From JBFGCA01 sp041567315 (GTDB lineage: Bacteria; Acidobacteriota; Thermoanaerobaculia; Multivoradales; JAHEKO01): 57,937 nucleotides of DNA. Positions 1 to 9,306 of this stretch are shown here, piece after piece. Position 1 is the stretch's first letter. Each line of letters begins with the position of its first letter. The position numbers and the translations under genes are program-made. Under the pieces are notes generated by a model that saw nothing but the letters and a program-made list of their open reading frames with translations, ran no database searches and had not been told where the DNA came from. The stretch is taken from the NCBI GenBank assembly GCA_041567315.1, contig JBFGCA010000014.1:1-57937 (forward strand), read 5' to 3'.

Positions 1-1422
1 CCACCCGTCCTCCTGCCGCTCGGCGGCGAGGGTCCACAGCAGCCGGGCGCCAGGGTGGGGGGGGCGGCGTTCGAGGATCGCCGCGGCGAGGTCGCGCGCC
101 GCGGCGGCGTCACCCTGTTCGAGGTGCCGCCGGACCGCCTCGAGCTGCGAGGGCAGCTCGGGGAACGGAGCCGGGTAGAGGGTGTCCGGTGCCGGCCGGT
201 CGTCCCGGGGACCCGCCTCCTGGTGGCCCAGCCGCCGCAGATAGAGCCAGGGGACCGGATCCTCGTCGTCGGTCTCGAGCGCGGCCCGGAAGGCGCCCGC
301 GGCGGCGTCCTCGTCGCCGGCCCGCAGCCGGGCGATGCCGAGGGCCAGCAGCGCGCGGCCCAGGTGGAGGTTCTCGGCCACCGCCCGGCGCAGCTCGGCG
401 TCGCCCACGGGTGCGTCCGCGGCGGCCAGCCTGAGCAGTCGGGCCGCCGGGGTCGGCTCGGGCGCTCCGCCGGCCGAGGCGAGACCATTTAGGAGAGTCG
501 CCGCTTCCTCGAAGCGCTCCTCGAAGAGCCTCAGCTCGGCCAGCAGCAAGGTCGCCTCCGCTGCAGGGGCGCCCGGCGCCCGGTCCTCCTCTTCGCCGGG
601 TGGCCCGCCGAGCGACTCACCGAGCGAACCGCCGAGCGACACGGCGTGCTCCAGATGGCCGGCCGCTCGCTCGGGCTCGCCGAGCCGCATCGCCGCCAGG
701 GCGCGGCCCACCAGCGCCGGAACGAACCGCGGCGCGCCCGCGAGCGCGCGGTCCCAGGCCTCGGCGGCCGGTCCCGGGTCGCCGAGCAGCAGCCGCACCC
801 GCCCGAGCAGGTGCCAGGCCAGGAAGGGACGCAGCAGCTCCGCCGCGGTGGCGATCTCCAGGTGCTCGCGCGCCGTCTCCAGCTCGCCGCGCTCGAGGGC
901 GAGCCGGCCCGCCAGCATCCGGGCGGGACCGTAGCGCGGGGCCGCCTCGAGAACGGCGTCGAGCACCGCCGCGGCCGCCGCCGGGTCCCCCGCCCGCAGC
1001 AGCGCCCGCGCCCGCGCGACGCCGGCTTCGGGAGAGGGCGCGGACACCTGGGAGCGCGCAGGCGAATCGGTGTCGGCCGTTGACAAGCTGCGGGGAAGGC
1101 CGGCGCCGGGAGTGGATCGTGAGGATCTGGTGGTCAGGGCCACCGCAAGCCCCGGGCTTGCCGTGGGACAGTAGCCACCGACCACGGTCAAGCCGGCCAG
1201 TAGGCCCACAAGCAGCCGGTGGCGGAAGTCGGGCTGCAGTCGGCCATCGGTGAGCGCGCCGAGGTCCACTGCCGTGTCGTGGCCCCTCGACGGCGGCTCC
1301 CGGCCGCTGGCGTCCGAACACACTGTCTTCAGCCGCGCTGGGTTCGCCGGTCGATTCGGGCTTCCGCTGGGGGCTGCACAGGGCCGGCACGTCCCACCCC
1401 GGTCTTCGCGGATGCGGTGCAT
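1..1422 (-). CDS. TPR-repeat lipoprotein, 3' end cut by window edge
   Basis: An open frame runs leftward off the window edge. It encodes an Ala/Leu/Glu-rich chain of tetratricopeptide-like helix pairs (for example VARARALLRAGD, then LGRVRLLLGDPGPAAEAWDRAL), the usual protein-interaction scaffold. Before the repeats lies a hydrophobic stretch LLVGLLAGLTVVGGYC that looks like a lipoprotein signal with the modified Cys about 30 residues after an alternative GTG at 1266. The furthest supported ATG is 1422; the real start could be 1266 because neither has a clear Shine-Dalgarno site. It follows the CRTAC1-family gene by about 20 bases in the same direction, so they are probably co-transcribed, a pairing common in Acidobacteriota. 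Role: likely a cell-envelope scaffold or assembly partner (inference). Confidence 0.75.
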   Translation of the reverse strand, partial: MHRIREDRGGTCRPCAAPSGSPNRPANPARLKTVCSDASGREPPSRGHDTAVDLGALTDGRLQPDFRHRLLVGLLAGLTVVGGYCPTASPGLAVALTTRSSRSTPGAGLPRSLSTADTDSPARSQVSAPSPEAGVARARALLRAGDPAAAAAVLDAVLEAAPRYGPARMLAGRLALERGELETAREHLEIATAAELLRPFLAWHLLGRVRLLLGDPGPAAEAWDRALAGAPRFVPALVGRALAAMRLGEPERAAGHLEHAVSLGGSLGESLGGPPGEEEDRAPGAPAAEATLLLAELRLFEERFEEAATLLNGLASAGGAPEPTPAARLLRLAAADAPVGDAELRRAVAENLHLGRALLALGIARLRAGDEDAAAGAFRAALETDDEDPVPWLYLRRLGHQEAGPRDDRPAPDTLYPAPFPELPSQLEAVRRHLEQGDAAAARDLAAAILERRPPHPGARLLWTLAAERQEDGW

Positions 1423-1441
1423 CGAGCGCGTCACGAAACCC

Positions 1442-3112
1442 CTACCTGGAGCTCCCGTTCGGTCGCCACAAGACCAACAAGTGATTCGAAGGCAGCCCCC
1501 GGAAGACGCTCCGCCGCCCGCCCGGCCAGCGCATCAGCAGCCTATCGACCACCGCGGCGTCGCCGAGTCCGAAGTGGAGCCGGTCGTCGAGCTCCGAGGC
1601 GTAGCCGCCGCCCGAGGACAGCTCGCGGACCTGCCGGCCGCCGCCGGCCTCGACCACCGCCCGCGCTCCCAGGGGCTGACGGGGGCCGCCGTCCTGCCGC
1701 AGGTCCACCTGGAGCCAGCCTCCCGGCTCCGGGGTGACGTTCTCGAGCAGGTTGGGCCGCGCGTCCTGGTTGCTCACCGCCAGGTCGAGGTCGCCGTCGT
1801 GGTCGAGGTCGAAGGCCACCGCTCCGCGGCTCGACTCGCGGATCGCGAAGGCGTCGCCGCCGGCCGCGCCCGGGTCGCGGAACCTGCCGCCGTCGTTGAC
1901 CAGGAGCTGGTTGAGCTGGCGGTAGCTCTCGTTGAGTGACGGGTCGTCGTCCACCTGCGGGTAGATGTGCCCGTTGGCGAAGAACAGGTCGAGGTCGCGG
2001 TCCTGGTCGGCGTCGAAAAAGAGCGCGGCCCAGCCCAGCGGCGCGTAGGTCGGCACCGCCACGCCGGTGGTCAGCGAGACGTCGGCGAACAGCTCGCCGT
2101 CGAGGTTGCGGTAGAGGGCGTAGTAGTCGTGGGCGAAGTTGGTCACCGCCAGGTCGAGCCGGCCGTCGCCGTCGTAGTCGCCGAAGTCGACCCCCATGCT
2201 GCCCTGCATGCGGCCGTCGGCGTTGTAGGCGCTGCCGGTGGGCGTCGCCACCTCCTCGAAGGTGCCGTCGCCACGGTTGCGATAGAGCCGGTTGGGGGTG
2301 CTGTCGTTGGCCAGGTAGAGGTCCGGGTCGCCGTCGTCGTCGTAGTCGAAGCTGGTCACGCCCATGGTGTAGCCGAGGCCGCCGGCGGCCAGCCCGGACG
2401 CCTCGGTGGCCTCCTCGAAGGTGCCGTCGCCGCGGTTCCGGTAGAAGGCGTTGGCGGCCTCGACCAGCCCCCGCGGGCCGTCCATCACCTCGACCTTGCC
2501 CCGCCAGCGCCGGGTGCGGCGGGCGGTGAGCACCTCCTCCCAGGTGGTGTCGATGTAGTTGGCGACGAACAGGTCCTGGTCGCCGTCGCCGTCGGCGTCC
2601 AGGAAGGCGGCGCCGATGCTCCAGCCGGGCTCGGCGACGCCGGCTTCGAGGGTGACGTCGCCAAAGGTGCCGTCGCCGTTGTTGCGGTACAGCACGTTGT
2701 CGCCGAAGGCGGTCAGGTAGAGATCCGGCAGCCCGTCACCGTCGACGTCGCCGACGCAGCCGCCGTGGCCGTAGATCCGCGCCGCCACCCCGGCGCGCTC
2801 GGTGACGTCTTCGAACGAGCCGTCGCCGCGGTTGCGGTAGAGCGCGCTGCGCTCGGCCGGGTCGTCGCGCCGCGGCAGCCGGTAGGCGGCCACGAAGTAG
2901 AGGTCCTGCCAGCCGTCGCCGTCGTAGTCCACGACCAGGACGCCGTTGCCCGTCGACTCCAGGATGTGCGGCTTCTCGACGCTCCCCGACCAGGTGGGAA
3001 GCGTCAGCCCGGATTCCGCCGAGCGGTCGGCGAAGCGCGGCTCGCCGGCCACGGCCGGAACGATCGGGAGGAGCAGGGCCGTGGCGACGAGGGGACTTGC
3101 CGATGACGGCAT
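1442..3112 (-). CDS. CRTAC1-family exported FG-GAP/VCBS beta-propeller protein with C-terminal ASPIC/UnbV domain
   Basis: A 556-residue exported protein. The start at 3112 is preferred over the upstream in-frame codon at 3211 because it gives a compact signal peptide (MPSSASPLVATALLLPIVPAVAG). The body is a run of FG-GAP/VCBS repeats with calcium-binding DxDxDG loops, such as DYDGDGWQDLYF, DVDGDGLPDLYL and DADGDGDQDLFV, spread over about residues 40-430. These predict a seven-bladed propeller outside the cytoplasm. The last 100 residues (GPRQPLGARAVVEAGG, then RLHFGLGDA and RWPGG) match the ASPIC/UnbV domain that closes CRTAC1 proteins. Molecular function is unknown for the family; adhesion or extracellular binding is usually proposed. 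It precedes the TPR lipoprotein gene in one transcript. Confidence 0.9.
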   Translation of the reverse strand: MPSSASPLVATALLLPIVPAVAGEPRFADRSAESGLTLPTWSGSVEKPHILESTGNGVLVVDYDGDGWQDLYFVAAYRLPRRDDPAERSALYRNRGDGSFEDVTERAGVAARIYGHGGCVGDVDGDGLPDLYLTAFGDNVLYRNNGDGTFGDVTLEAGVAEPGWSIGAAFLDADGDGDQDLFVANYIDTTWEEVLTARRTRRWRGKVEVMDGPRGLVEAANAFYRNRGDGTFEEATEASGLAAGGLGYTMGVTSFDYDDDGDPDLYLANDSTPNRLYRNRGDGTFEEVATPTGSAYNADGRMQGSMGVDFGDYDGDGRLDLAVTNFAHDYYALYRNLDGELFADVSLTTGVAVPTYAPLGWAALFFDADQDRDLDLFFANGHIYPQVDDDPSLNESYRQLNQLLVNDGGRFRDPGAAGGDAFAIRESSRGAVAFDLDHDGDLDLAVSNQDARPNLLENVTPEPGGWLQVDLRQDGGPRQPLGARAVVEAGGGRQVRELSSGGGYASELDDRLHFGLGDAAVVDRLLMRWPGGRRSVFRGLPSNHLLVLWRPNGSSR

Positions 3113-3263
3113 GCGCCGGCGATTGTAGACAACTGCCGAGTCGAATCTCCGGCGCACCACGCCACCTCTTGCTCCGTTCCGCCGGCGCCACGGCCCCGCG
3201 GAGACGGGCACCGAGGCGTGCCCCGCTCGCCAGGCTCGCGCCAGGTGAGCTAGTGTCGGCGCG

Positions 3264-5972
3264 ATGGGCCGCCAACTGCCGCGGAAGGTCGGTCGCCGAG
3301 GCCGCGGGGCCCACCACGAGTTGGCCGTCGGCTGCGTGGCGCTGGCGGCGGCGAGCCTCGCTCTTGCCCTCCCGGCCGCGCTGCGGGCCGCCGACTACGA
3401 GGCCGCGGTCCCGGCCCCGGAGGCGGTGCTGGGATACGCCCTCGGCGAGCGGGTCACCGACTACGCCGGGATGGAACGCTATCTGGCGGCGCTGGCCGAG
3501 GCCTCGCCGCGGGTGGTCTGGGGCTCCTACGGCGCCGACTACGAGGGCCGGGAACTGCGCTACGCGGTGGTCTCGAGCCCCGGGAACCTGGCGCGGCTGG
3601 AGGCCATCCAGGCGGCCACCGCCCGGCTGAGCGATCCGCGGGGCCTTGGCGAGGCGGAGGCCGCCGCCCTGATCGACGAGACCCCGGCCGTGGTCTGGCT
3701 CAACTACGGCACCGACGGCAACGAGACCGCCGGGCTGGAGTCGGCGCTGCTGATGGCCCACCACCTGGCGGCCGACGCCGAGCCGGCGACCCGCGGTCTG
3801 CTGGACGAGGCGGTGGTGGTGCTGACCCCGGCGATGAACCCGTCCTCGCACGAGCGCTGGGCCTCCTGGTCCAACTCCTTCGCCGCCCTGCCGCGCGGCA
3901 ACCCCGACCCGCTGGCCATGGAGCACCACCCGCCCTGGGGGGTGCTGACCAACAACAACCACTACCTGGTGGACCTGAACCGCGAGTCGTTCTGGGCCAC
4001 CCAGGCCGAGTCGGCGGCGCTGCGTGACCTCTACTACCGGTGGCACCCGGTGGTCTTCGTCGACCACCACGGCGAGTACGACGACTTCACCGGTCCCGGC
4101 TACGAAGAGCCGCTCAACCCGCTGATCAGCGAGGGCCAGCGCCGCTGGTTCGACCGCTTCGGCCGGGCGATCGGCGAGCGCTTCGGGCGGCTCGGCTGGT
4201 CCTACTCGCCGTGGGAGACCGGGAGCTTCTATCCCGGCTTCTGGGAGTCGTTCGGCTTCCTCAACGGCGCCATCGGCTTCACCTACGAGACTATCGGCGG
4301 CGGCAGCCGTGGGCTGCGCTTCCGCCGCGAGGACGGCAGCGTCGTCACCCTCGAGCTGGCCTCCCGGCAGCACTTCGAGGCCTCGCTGACGGTGATCGCG
4401 ACCGCGGTCGGGGCGCGCCGCGAGTTGCTCGGCGACTATCTGGAGTTCTGGCGCTCGGCCCGGGCGGTGGCAGCGGCCGCCCCGGAGACGGTCTTCGTGA
4501 TCGACCCAGCCGGCGACCCGGCGCGCGCCGCCCTGCTGCTCGAGGTCCTGACCGGCAACGGGATAGAGGTCTACCGGGCGCCGGCGCCGGTCGAGGCGCG
4601 GGGCGTCCACGACTACTTCGGCCGCCGCTGGACCAGCCGGCGGTTCGCGGCCGGCACCTGGTGGATGCCGGTCGACCAGCCCCGGGCGCGGCTGCTGCTG
4701 ACCCTCATGCGCCGCGACTTCGCCTTGCCCGAGATCACCCTGGCCGCCGCCGAGGAGTTCCGGCGCAACCAGGAGAAGGCCGGCTTCGTCAACCCGAAGA
4801 TCGCCGGCACCACCTACCTGTTCTACGACGTCACCGCCTGGTCGATGCCGTTGACCTATGGGGTGCCCGCTTACTGGGCGGAGGAGATACCCGGGGACCT
4901 GACGGCCGGAAGGCTCGAGCGGCTGGAGTCGCCGGCGCCGAGCCCGCCGCCTCCGGCTCCGGCCGAGGCGAGCTACGGTTACGTCTTCTCGGGCGACGGA
5001 ATCGCCGCCACCGAGATGCTGGTCGACCTGCTCCAGCGCGACGTGGTCCTCAACGTCGCCTACGACGGGTTCACCATCGGCGGCCGAAGCTTTCCGCGGG
5101 GCTCGGTGCTGGTGCGCAACGAGCGCAATCCGGGCCTCGACCTGCGGTCGGTGCTGGCGGCGGCCGGCGAGCGGCACGGGGTGGCGGTCCACGCCGTCGA
5201 CGGCACCTACGCCGAGGCCGGGCCCAGCATGGGCTCGGACCGGATGGTCCACGTGCGCCGGCCCCGCATCGCCGTGCTGGCCGGCGACCCGGTCAGCACC
5301 CGTTCGTTCGGCGACCTGTGGTTCACCTTCGAGGACCTCTACCGGCTGGAGTTCAGCGCCGTCTACCGCGAGCAGCTCGACGAGCAGGGCCTCGCCCGCT
5401 ACGACGTGCTGGTGCTGCCCGACGGCTCCTACGACGCTGCGAGCTTCCCGGCCGACTGGCTGGCGGCGCTCCGCGGCTGGGTCTCGCGGGGCGGCACGCT
5501 GGTCTGCTTCGCCCGCGCCAGCGGCTGGGCGGCCGACCCCGAGGTCGGCCTGGCCGCCACCCGCCTGCGCCCCGCCGAGTGGCCGCCCGCCGCCGGGGAA
5601 ACCGGCGACCCACCGCCACGCCGCGCCCCGGAGGTGCCTGGCGCCATCCTGCGGGCGCTCCCCGATCCGCACCACCACCTGACCTTCGGCTACGGGGAGG
5701 AGACCGCGGTCCTGGTCTGGTCCGATATCGCGTTCGAGCCGGACCCGGCGGTCGCCGCTCCGGTGGCGTTGGCGCCGCTGGAAGACCTCCGTCTGTCGGG
5801 ATTTGCCTACGAGGACTCGCTGGCCCGTCTGGCCGGCACCCCCTACCTGGTGGACGAGCGGCTCGGTGGTGGGCACCTGGTGCTGTTTCTCGACGACCCG
5901 GCTTTCCGGGTCTACTGGCGGGGGCTCTCGCGGCTGCTGCTCAACGCCGTGCTGCTCAGCCCCAACTTCTGA
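3264..5972 (+). CDS. Exported M14-family zinc carboxypeptidase-like protein with Asp in place of the first zinc His
   Basis: A 902-residue protein with an Arg-rich N-terminus and a hydrophobic export segment ending near ADYEA (about residue 43). Residues 60-380 have the M14 carboxypeptidase layout: GRELRY near 97, the first metal motif at 150-154, DHHGE at 267-271 holding the third zinc ligand, and ETIGGG with the presumed catalytic Glu342. The first motif, normally HxxE, reads TDGNE, so the zinc His is Asp151; codon GAC is plain at 3714. After about residue 410 comes a long region including a glutamine-amidotransferase-like fold (RYDVLVLPDGSYD, then WVSRGGTLVCFA), as in other large bacterial M14 proteins. 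Either a peptidase using an Asp ligand or a non-catalytic homologue. The S9 peptidase gene follows 53 bases later. Confidence 0.82.
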   Translation: MGRQLPRKVGRRGRGAHHELAVGCVALAAASLALALPAALRAADYEAAVPAPEAVLGYALGERVTDYAGMERYLAALAEASPRVVWGSYGADYEGRELRYAVVSSPGNLARLEAIQAATARLSDPRGLGEAEAAALIDETPAVVWLNYGTDGNETAGLESALLMAHHLAADAEPATRGLLDEAVVVLTPAMNPSSHERWASWSNSFAALPRGNPDPLAMEHHPPWGVLTNNNHYLVDLNRESFWATQAESAALRDLYYRWHPVVFVDHHGEYDDFTGPGYEEPLNPLISEGQRRWFDRFGRAIGERFGRLGWSYSPWETGSFYPGFWESFGFLNGAIGFTYETIGGGSRGLRFRREDGSVVTLELASRQHFEASLTVIATAVGARRELLGDYLEFWRSARAVAAAAPETVFVIDPAGDPARAALLLEVLTGNGIEVYRAPAPVEARGVHDYFGRRWTSRRFAAGTWWMPVDQPRARLLLTLMRRDFALPEITLAAAEEFRRNQEKAGFVNPKIAGTTYLFYDVTAWSMPLTYGVPAYWAEEIPGDLTAGRLERLESPAPSPPPPAPAEASYGYVFSGDGIAATEMLVDLLQRDVVLNVAYDGFTIGGRSFPRGSVLVRNERNPGLDLRSVLAAAGERHGVAVHAVDGTYAEAGPSMGSDRMVHVRRPRIAVLAGDPVSTRSFGDLWFTFEDLYRLEFSAVYREQLDEQGLARYDVLVLPDGSYDAASFPADWLAALRGWVSRGGTLVCFARASGWAADPEVGLAATRLRPAEWPPAAGETGDPPPRRAPEVPGAILRALPDPHHHLTFGYGEETAVLVWSDIAFEPDPAVAAPVALAPLEDLRLSGFAYEDSLARLAGTPYLVDERLGGGHLVLFLDDPAFRVYWRGLSRLLLNAVLLSPNF

Positions 5973-6025
5973 ACCTCGGCGGGGGACCCGCCGGCCGTTT
6001 CGAAAAGGCGTCACAAGGAGGAGGG

Positions 6026-8101
6026 ATGACCATCGCAGTCCGTGCAACCGCTCTGCTGCTGCTGCTCGTCGGGGCCGCCGGTCGGCTCGCGGCCCACGAG
6101 CCGGAAGCCGACCGGCCGCCCGAGCCGTCCGCCACCCCGCGGCCGCTGGCCATCGACGACTACTTCCGGCTGGGCGACGTCGATGATCCGCGGATCAGCC
6201 CCGACGGCCGATGGGTGGCCTACACGGTCACCGTCCGCGACCTGGAGGAGGACGAGGAGCGGACCCGCATCTGGATGGCGCCGGCGGCCGGCGGCGATGC
6301 ACGGCCGATGACCGCCGAGGACTGCTCGTCCAAGCGCCCGCGGTGGAGCCCGGACGGCAACTACCTCGGCTTTCTTTCGGCGCGCGACGAGGGCAAGACC
6401 CAGGTGTGGACGCTCTTTCGCCAGGGCGGCGAGGCGGTGCAGCGCACCGACACCGCCCAGGGCGTCCAGGCCTTCGAGTGGTCGCCGGACGGCCGCCGGA
6501 TGGTGCTGGTGATCCAGGACCCGACGCCGCGCGAGCTCGAGGAGCACGAGCGCAGGGAGGCCGGGCTCGAGCTGATCAAGGAGAAGACCCCGCCGCCCTG
6601 GGTGGTCGATCGCCGGCAGTTCAAGGAGGACTACGTCGGCTACCTCGACCGCCGGCGGACCCACCTGTACGTTCTGGAGGTGGAGAGCGGGGAGCTCTCC
6701 CAGATCACCGCGGGCGACTACGACGACAGCGAGCCCGCCTGGTCGCCGGACGGCCGGCTGATCGCCTTCACCAGCAACCGCACCGCGGACCCGGACGCCA
6801 ACTACGACACCGACGTCTGGGTGGTGGCCGCCGACAGCCCCGACCAGGGCGGCACGCTGCTCGAGGTCACCGACAACCCCGGCCCCGACCAGTCGCCGGC
6901 CTGGAGCCCGGACGGCAAGTGGATCGCGCACGTCTCGGCGACCGACGTCGACGCCATCGTCTACGCCACCTACCATCTGGGGGTGTCGTCGTCGCGTGGC
7001 GGCGACACCCGGATGCTCACTGCCGAGATCGACCGCTGGGTGGGCGACCCGATGTTCTCGCCCGACGGCCGCTGGCTCTACTTCGAGCTCGAGGACAGCG
7101 GCGAGCGGGCGCTGGCGAGGCTGCCGGCCGGGGCCACCTCGTCGGCGAAACTCGAGCGCGTCATCGGCGGCCCCCGCACGGTCAGCGCCTTCGACCTCGG
7201 CCCCGAGGGCGCGGTCGCCGCCCTGATCAGCGAGCCGTTGCTGCCGCCCGAGGTCTTCATGCTGCGCCGCGGCGGCCCCGAGCGGTTGACCCGGGTCAAC
7301 GACGAGCTGCTGGCCGAGGTGCGGCTCGGCGAGGTCGAGAACGTAGGGTTCGAGAGCCCGGACGGCACCCCGATCGAGGGCTTCGTGGTCAAGCCGCCGG
7401 GCTTCGACCCCGGCTTCCGCTACCCGGCCATCCTGCTGATCCACGGCGGTCCGGTGGCGCAGCACGAGTTCGCCTTCGATTTCGAGCCCCAGCTCTTCGC
7501 CGCCAACGGCTACGTCGTGCTGCTGCCCAACCCGCGCGGCTCGTCGGGCTACGGCCAGGAGTTCTCGATGGGGATCTGGCAGAAGTGGGGCGAGACCGAC
7601 TACGAGGACGTGATCGCCAGCGTCGACGACGCCATCGCCCGGGGCTACGCCGACCCCGAGCGGCTGGGGGTCGCGGGCTGGTCCTACGGCGGCATGCTGA
7701 CCAACCACGTGATCACCAAGACCGACCGCTTCAAGGCCGCCATCACCGGCGCCAGCGCCACCCTCTACGTCGTCAACTACGGCCACGACCAGTACCAGCG
7801 CTGGTGGGAGTACGAGCTGGGCCTGCCCTGGGAGAGCGACAGCCGCGAGCTGTGGGAGAAGCTTTCGCCCTTCAACCGGGTGGAGAAGGTGGTGACCCCG
7901 ACCCTGATCGTCGGCGGCGAGAAGGACTGGAACGTCCCCATCATCAACTCCGAGCAGCTCTTCCTGGCCCTGAAGCGGCTCGGCCGGACCGCCGAGCTGG
8001 TGGTCTATCCGGGCGAGTACCACGGCATCGACACGCCGACCCACCAGCAGGACCTCTTCCAGCGATACCTGGCCTGGTGGGCCGAGTACCTCAAGCCATA
8101 A
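6026..8101 (+). CDS. Exported S9-family prolyl oligopeptidase/dipeptidyl-peptidase-like serine peptidase
   Basis: A 691-residue protein preceded by a strong ribosome site (AAGGAGGAGGG just before 6026). It has a signal peptide (MTIAVRATALLLLLVGAAG...), then a WD40/TolB-like beta-propeller (about residues 40-420) marked by repeated SPDGRW and SPDGKW blades. The C-terminal alpha/beta hydrolase carries GWSYGG (nucleophile Ser553), Asp634 in GEKDWNVP and His666 in EYHGI, a complete catalytic triad. S9 enzymes of this layout cleave short peptides, often dipeptides from the N-terminus, in the periplasm. The M14-like gene upstream and the M14/M28 block downstream fit a peptide-scavenging lifestyle. 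The ATG of the next gene lies 11 bases after the stop. Confidence 0.94.
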   Translation: MTIAVRATALLLLLVGAAGRLAAHEPEADRPPEPSATPRPLAIDDYFRLGDVDDPRISPDGRWVAYTVTVRDLEEDEERTRIWMAPAAGGDARPMTAEDCSSKRPRWSPDGNYLGFLSARDEGKTQVWTLFRQGGEAVQRTDTAQGVQAFEWSPDGRRMVLVIQDPTPRELEEHERREAGLELIKEKTPPPWVVDRRQFKEDYVGYLDRRRTHLYVLEVESGELSQITAGDYDDSEPAWSPDGRLIAFTSNRTADPDANYDTDVWVVAADSPDQGGTLLEVTDNPGPDQSPAWSPDGKWIAHVSATDVDAIVYATYHLGVSSSRGGDTRMLTAEIDRWVGDPMFSPDGRWLYFELEDSGERALARLPAGATSSAKLERVIGGPRTVSAFDLGPEGAVAALISEPLLPPEVFMLRRGGPERLTRVNDELLAEVRLGEVENVGFESPDGTPIEGFVVKPPGFDPGFRYPAILLIHGGPVAQHEFAFDFEPQLFAANGYVVLLPNPRGSSGYGQEFSMGIWQKWGETDYEDVIASVDDAIARGYADPERLGVAGWSYGGMLTNHVITKTDRFKAAITGASATLYVVNYGHDQYQRWWEYELGLPWESDSRELWEKLSPFNRVEKVVTPTLIVGGEKDWNVPIINSEQLFLALKRLGRTAELVVYPGEYHGIDTPTHQQDLFQRYLAWWAEYLKP

Positions 8102-8112
8102 AGGACACGCGC

Positions 8113-9306
8113 ATGCCGGTTCCGACCATGTTCCATTCGCGCACCGCGAAGCTCTGCGCCAGCTACAGGTGGAAGGACTGGGCGGGCTTCTACGCGGTGT
8201 GCTCCTACGACACCTCGCACGACCCCGAGTACTTCGCCTTCCGCCACTCGGCGGGGCTGATCGACGTCAGCCCGCTGTGCAAGTACGAGGTCCGGGGCCG
8301 CGACGCCGCCGCCTTCCTGTCGCGGGTGACGGTCAAGAACATCGCCAAGCTCAAGGTCGGGCAGGTCACCTACCTGTGCTGGTGCGACGACGACGGCAAG
8401 ATCGTCGACGACGGCACGGTGTCGCGTCTCGACGAGGACTTCTACCGGGTGACCGCCGCCGAGCCGTCGCTGTCCTGGTTCGAGCGCCTGCGCAACGGCT
8501 ACCAGGTGACCATCGAGGACTCGAGCCACACCCTCGGCGCCCTCGCCCTGCAGGGCCCCAACTCGCGCGCCATCCTCGCCGAGGTCTGCGACGGCGACGT
8601 CGGCGGGCTGTGGTTCTTCCGGGTGCTGCGCTGCCGGCTGGCGGGGGTCGAGGTGTGGGTCTCGCGCACCGGCTACACCGGCGACCTGGGCTACGAGATC
8701 TGGGTGGGGGAGGCCGGCGCCGAGCGGGTCTGGGACGCGCTCGTCGAGGCCGGCGCCGCCTACGGTCTGCTGCCGGCCGGGCTCGACGCCCTCGACGTCA
8801 CCCGGCTCGAGGCCGGCTTCATCATGAACGGGGTCGACTACTTCGGCGCCCCGCACTGTCTGACCGAAGGCCGCAAGTCCTCGCCCTACGAGCTCAACCT
8901 GGGCTGGACCGTGCAGCTCGACCGCCCGCCGTTCGTGGGCCGGGCGGCGCTCGAGCGCGAGAAGGGGCGCGGCCCGGCGCGGACGCTGGTCGGTCTCGAC
9001 GTCGACTGGGGCGAGCTCGAGGAGGTGTTCGCGCGCTACGGGCTGCCGCCCGAGCTGTCGGCCGGCGCCTGGCGCGAGGGGCGGCCGGTCTACGACGAGG
9101 GCGGCCGCTGGATCGGCCAGGCCACCAGCGGCGCCTGGTCGCCCACCCTCAAGAAGAACCTGGCCCTGGCCCAGCTCCAGAGCAGCCACGCGGCGGTGGG
9201 GACCACGGTGCGGTTCGAGGTCACCGCCGAGTACCGGCGGCACCGGGTGAAGGCGACCGTCGCCAGGCCGCCGTTCTTCGACCCGCCGCGCAAGAGGGCG
9301 AAATGA
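8113..9306 (+). CDS. GcvT/DMGDH-like folate-binding aminomethyltransferase-family protein
   Basis: A 397-residue cytoplasmic protein of the glycine-cleavage T-protein/aminomethyltransferase superfamily. Family signs: GLIDVSPLCKYEVRGRDA near residue 38, DDDGKIVDDGTVSRL (the folate-site Asp region) near 95, TGYTGDLGYEIW near 190, and a C-terminal barrel domain with LAQLQSS. AAGGA at 8101 serves as ribosome site. Its stop overlaps the ATG of the next flavoprotein gene (ATGA), so it is translationally coupled to two PYROXD2-like oxidoreductases. That context argues against a housekeeping GcvT and for an oxidative N-demethylation role, as in dimethylglycine or sarcosine dehydrogenases, with folate accepting the one-carbon unit. 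Substrate unknown. Confidence 0.85.
   Translation: MPVPTMFHSRTAKLCASYRWKDWAGFYAVCSYDTSHDPEYFAFRHSAGLIDVSPLCKYEVRGRDAAAFLSRVTVKNIAKLKVGQVTYLCWCDDDGKIVDDGTVSRLDEDFYRVTAAEPSLSWFERLRNGYQVTIEDSSHTLGALALQGPNSRAILAEVCDGDVGGLWFFRVLRCRLAGVEVWVSRTGYTGDLGYEIWVGEAGAERVWDALVEAGAAYGLLPAGLDALDVTRLEAGFIMNGVDYFGAPHCLTEGRKSSPYELNLGWTVQLDRPPFVGRAALEREKGRGPARTLVGLDVDWGELEEVFARYGLPPELSAGAWREGRPVYDEGGRWIGQATSGAWSPTLKKNLALAQLQSSHAAVGTTVRFEVTAEYRRHRVKATVARPPFFDPPRKRAK

Noticed and set aside
1938..3106. Tandem-repeat DNA or CRISPR-like array within 1938-3106
   Set aside because: The periodic similarity comes from DxDxDG codons of the FG-GAP propeller repeats, with no constant repeat or spacer length.
2736..6047. Long open frame of about 1100 codons on the minus strand across the CRTAC1 and M14-like genes
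   Set aside because: Low-complexity Arg/Gly/Ala/Val product, antisense to genes with clear domains. High GC removes stop codons from shadow frames.
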